Below, piece by piece: positions 13,899-16,188 of a stretch of DNA of 16,188 nt (the stretch's first letter is position 1; each line of letters starts with the position of its first letter). The translations under genes and the position numbers were made by a program. Origin of the DNA: Faecalibacterium prausnitzii (GTDB taxonomy: Bacteria > Bacillota > Clostridia > Oscillospirales > Ruminococcaceae); contig DCCL01000233.1 in NCBI GenBank assembly GCA_002313795.1, positions 284-16,471 on the forward strand. Direction: 5' to 3'. Under the pieces are notes generated by a model. That model saw only the letters and a program-made list of their open reading frames with translations. It made no database searches and had not been told where the DNA came from.

Positions 13899-14765
13899 GT
13901 GGAACCGTTGCAATATGAGGAGAGAGGCTACCTGAGGGAGCCGTTCCGCCTGTTCCATCTGGCGGATGGGCGGGGCGAATACATCGAATATCACTACCAC
14001 GCCTTTCATAAGATCATTATCCTGCTGGCGGGAAAGGCGGGCTACGCCGTGGAGGGCGAGCGCTACGAGCTTAGCCCCGGCGACTTTGTGCTGGTGGGAA
14101 GCGGCAGCATCCATCGGCCTGTGGTGGCGGCGGGGGACTACTACGAGCGGATGATCCTGTACATCGCGCCGGAACACCTCCGCTCGCTGACGGCGGGGGA
14201 CTGCGATCCCACGGAGTGTTTCCGGCGGGCACAGGAGACATTTCAATATGTATACCGGGACGAGAACGGCAGCCGGGTCAGGCCGCTGTTTCAGGCGCTG
14301 GCGGAGACGATCCGGCAGGGCGGCTACGGCGCGGCGCTGCTGGCGCAGGCGCAGTTCACAGAGCTGATGGTGGAGGTGAACCGGGTCTGCCGGGGCGGGC
14401 ACCGGGTGGGCGCCGCCGGGGGAGACAGCAAGGTGATCTCTCTGCTGCAATACCTGAACCTGCACCTGACGGAGCCGCTGACCATCGACCAGCTGGCGGA
14501 ACGGTTCTACATCAGCAAATACCACATGATGCGGCGGTTCCGGCAGGAGACGGGGTATTCCGTCCACGGCTATCTGACGGAGAAACGGCTGCTGCTGGCG
14601 CAGCAGCTGCTGGCGCGGGGGTGTACCCCGGCGGAGGCCGCGGTGCAGGCGGGGTATCAGGATTATTCGACGTTTTCCCGCGCCTATAAGAAGCAGTTTG
14701 GACGCAGCCCCTCGGCAGACACAGAGAAAGAGCACGATTTGCAAATAACTACGCAAGATTTATGA
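13899..14765 (+). CDS. AraC-family transcriptional regulator
   Basis: The protein has 288 residues. An N-terminal cupin-like sensing domain is visible (HYHAFHKIIILLAGKAGYAV at 32-51, ELSPGDFVLVGSGSIHRPV at 57-75). The C-terminal AraC DNA-binding domain has two helix-turn-helix motifs: LTIDQLAERFYISKYHMMRR (194-213) and about 243-264 (TPAEAAVQAGYQDYSTFSRA), closing with YKKQFGRSPS. The start is a GTG at 13899, seven bases after GGAGG and about 21 bases after the predicted transcription start. No good ATG is available. It sits immediately upstream of, and in the same direction as, a symporter gene with its own promoter, so control of that transporter is likely. Its alanine codons are overwhelmingly GCG, unlike the YdjI-like operon. 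Confidence 0.93.
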   Translation: MEPLQYEERGYLREPFRLFHLADGRGEYIEYHYHAFHKIIILLAGKAGYAVEGERYELSPGDFVLVGSGSIHRPVVAAGDYYERMILYIAPEHLRSLTAGDCDPTECFRRAQETFQYVYRDENGSRVRPLFQALAETIRQGGYGAALLAQAQFTELMVEVNRVCRGGHRVGAAGGDSKVISLLQYLNLHLTEPLTIDQLAERFYISKYHMMRRFRQETGYSVHGYLTEKRLLLAQQLLARGCTPAEAAVQAGYQDYSTFSRAYKKQFGRSPSADTEKEHDLQITTQDL

Positions 14766-14810
14766 TTTACATTGCGGAAAATGCCCATATAATAGAGAAC
14801 GAAAGTTCTC
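14766..14810 (+). promoter_or_regulatory. Promoter of the DAACS symporter gene with inverted repeat at +1
   Basis: TTTACA (14766-14771), a 16-base spacer and TATAAT (14788-14793) begin one base after the AraC gene stop. GAGAAC-GAAA-GTTCTC (14795-14810) overlaps the predicted start near 14800 and could be a 5' mRNA hairpin or an operator. The sequence just upstream (TTTGCAAATAAC near 14740, inside the AraC gene) resembles the TTGCA repeats at the AraC promoter. Confidence 0.75.
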
Positions 14811-14835
14811 GCTGCGATTTGTGGAGGAGGTCATT

Positions 14836-16077
14836 ATGAAGAAATTTCTGAAAAACTACTGGTTTATCCTGTGCATGCTCACCGGTATCGTGGGCGGCTG
14901 TCTGGTGGGCGCGTTCGCGCCGGAGTTCGGCGGCAAGATCGAATTCCTCGGCACGCTGTTCATCAACATGATGTTCTGCGTGGTGGTGCCCATGGTGTTC
15001 TGCTCCATCGCCTCTGCCATCGCCAACATGAAGAGCGTGAAGCGCGCCGGCAAGATCATGGGCGTGACCATCGCCACGTTCCTCGTCACCGCCGCCATCG
15101 CCGGTGTGCTGATGTACATCGTCTGCCGCATCTTCCCGTTGGTGGACGGCAGCTATACCATCGTGGAGGGCGAGGTCGGCGAGGCGCTGGGCTTCGGCGA
15201 CATGATCGTGAACTTCTTTACGAAGCCCGACTTTGCGGAGCTGCTGAGCCGCCGCGCCATCCTGCCCCTGATCGTGGCGGCGGTGCTGTTCGGCTTCGGC
15301 ATCCAGATGAACGGCGGCCCGGAGACGAAAACGGCAAAGCTGCTGGAGGATATCACGGGCTGCATCATGAAGACCGTGAAGCTCATCACCTACTACGCGC
15401 CCATCGGCTTCTTCGGCTTCTTTGCCGATCTGGTGGCCACCTACGGGCCTGAGCTGGTGAAGGACTACAGCCGCACGCTTATTATTTACTATGTCATGAG
15501 CTTCGCCTACATGTTCATCTTCTTCCCCATCTACGCCCGGTTCGGCGGCGGCAAGGGCGGCGCGAAGCTGATGCTCTCCAAGCTGTTCCGCCCGGCGGCG
15601 GTGTCCTTCGGCACCTGCTCCAGCGTGGCCACCATCCCCACCAACATGGAGGTGGCGGAGGAATCCGGCATCAGCAAGGATGTGACGGACATCGTGCTGC
15701 CTATGGGCGCTACCATGCACATGGACGGCTCGGCCATGTCCGCCATCGTCAAGGTGGCGTTCCTGTTCGGCGTGTTCGGGCTGGACTTCTCCACGGATAA
15801 GGCGATCCTGGCCATCATCGTGGCGGTGTTCTCCTCCGTGGCCATGAGCGGCATCCCCGGCGGCGGCGGCACCGGCGAGCTGGTGGTCTGCACCATCTTC
15901 TTCCCCGACCAGCTGGCCATTGCCTACCCCATCGCGCTGGCCATCGGCAATCTGGTGGATCCCCCGGCCACCATGGTCAACGCCGCAGGCGACTATGTGG
16001 TGTCCTTCATCGTGTCCCGCTATGTGGACGGCAAGGACTGGCTGCAAAAGAAGCTCCACGGCAAGACCGAGGCGTAA
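14836..16077 (+). CDS. DAACS-family cation:dicarboxylate/amino acid symporter
   Basis: Secondary transporter of the glutamate/neutral amino acid symporter fold, 413 residues with eight helices and two re-entrant hairpins. Signatures are HP1 SFGTCSSVATIPTNM (257-271), the helix-7 cation site GATMHMDGSAM (291-301, usually NMDGT), HP2 SGIPGGGGTG (338-347), and helix 8 DPPATMVNAAGD (375-386). Aligned to GltPh, D375, T379, N382 and D386 match D394, T398, N401 and D405, but A378 replaces R397, the residue that binds the acidic side chain. A neutral or other non-acidic substrate is therefore likely. The ATG at 14836 follows GGAGGAGG at five bases; an in-frame GTG at 14821 overlaps that ribosome site and is rejected. 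Confidence 0.93.
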   Translation: MKKFLKNYWFILCMLTGIVGGCLVGAFAPEFGGKIEFLGTLFINMMFCVVVPMVFCSIASAIANMKSVKRAGKIMGVTIATFLVTAAIAGVLMYIVCRIFPLVDGSYTIVEGEVGEALGFGDMIVNFFTKPDFAELLSRRAILPLIVAAVLFGFGIQMNGGPETKTAKLLEDITGCIMKTVKLITYYAPIGFFGFFADLVATYGPELVKDYSRTLIIYYVMSFAYMFIFFPIYARFGGGKGGAKLMLSKLFRPAAVSFGTCSSVATIPTNMEVAEESGISKDVTDIVLPMGATMHMDGSAMSAIVKVAFLFGVFGLDFSTDKAILAIIVAVFSSVAMSGIPGGGGTGELVVCTIFFPDQLAIAYPIALAIGNLVDPPATMVNAAGDYVVSFIVSRYVDGKDWLQKKLHGKTEA

Positions 16078-16085
16078 CAACATAT

Positions 16086-16135
16086 AAAAAAGCGAAAAGG
16101 AAGCGCCACCCGAAAGGGTGGCGCTTCCTTTTCGC
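16086..16135. terminator. Strong 20-bp stem-loop terminator, probably bidirectional
   Basis: Bases 16092-16111 pair perfectly with 16116-16135 around a GAAA loop. On the minus strand the stem is followed by TTTTTT (16091-16086), an excellent terminator for the gene entering from the right edge. On the plus strand the inner stem is followed by CCTTTT, so it can also end the symporter mRNA. Confidence 0.9.
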
Positions 16136-16148
16136 GCATACAGGCGGT

Positions 16149-16188
16149 TTACACCATGCGGCAGCTTTCGCAGTCCTCACAGGCGGGG
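16149..16188 (-). CDS. C-terminal end of a cysteine-rich protein, partial
   Basis: The frame on the minus strand from the right edge ends PACEDCESCRMV and then TAA at 16149-16151, just before the strong minus-strand terminator. The three cysteines spaced CX2CX2C suggest a metal or iron-sulfur site, but only about 12 residues are present. Family not recognised. Confidence 0.5.
   Translation of the reverse strand, partial: PACEDCESCRMV

Noticed and set aside
1..16188. CRISPR array, prophage or plasmid functions
   Set aside because: No regularly spaced direct repeats, integrase, phage structural or replication genes were seen.

Overview
The window looks like chromosomal DNA from a GC-rich gut Clostridia member. 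Faecalibacterium or a close Oscillospiraceae/Ruminococcaceae relative is my best guess, from gene content, strong GGAGG-type ribosome sites, a ThiW-type ECF thiazole system and a dispersed CTCCCCCAGAGGGGGAG repeat. No taxonomic marker was searched, so this is an inference.

Layout. Positions 16-273 hold rpsR (+). Positions 274-1029 have no credible gene but carry two small non-coding elements with terminal inverted repeats (319-608 and 841-1007). Positions 1030-1551 hold a two-gene operon (-) of small unknown proteins behind a good promoter. Positions 1813-1883 are tRNA-Gln(TTG) with its own promoter and terminator. Positions 1931-6653 are a thiamine operon (-): promoter, TPP riboswitch, intrinsic terminator, a long structured leader, then thiW, thiM, thiE, thiD and thiC. 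This set makes the pyrimidine half of thiamine de novo (ThiC, ThiD), salvages the thiazole half (ThiW, ThiM) and joins them (ThiE). Thiazole synthesis genes and thiL are not in the window.

Divergent from the thi operon, positions 6662-10012 hold three genes (+): an SPFH protein with three C-terminal zinc ribbons, a zinc-ribbon membrane protein and a TPM-domain membrane protein. Together they resemble the Bacillus subtilis YdjI/YdjG/YdjH envelope-stress module, but no pspA is adjacent. A bidirectional terminator separates them from an amino-acid ABC transporter operon (-, 10026-12579): binding protein, permease, ATPase. Its binding protein is the most remarkable item here. The C-terminal part of the fold sits at the N-terminus, just after the lipobox, and the protein stops where that part would normally begin. 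This is a natural circular permutation.

Positions 12793-13698 (-) encode a secreted SH3b-NlpC/P60 peptidoglycan hydrolase. Divergent from it are an AraC-family regulator (13899-14765, +) and a DAACS-family cation:amino acid symporter (14836-16077, +) whose substrate-site arginine is replaced by alanine. The window ends with a strong stem-loop terminator and the last 12 codons of a cysteine-rich protein on the minus strand.
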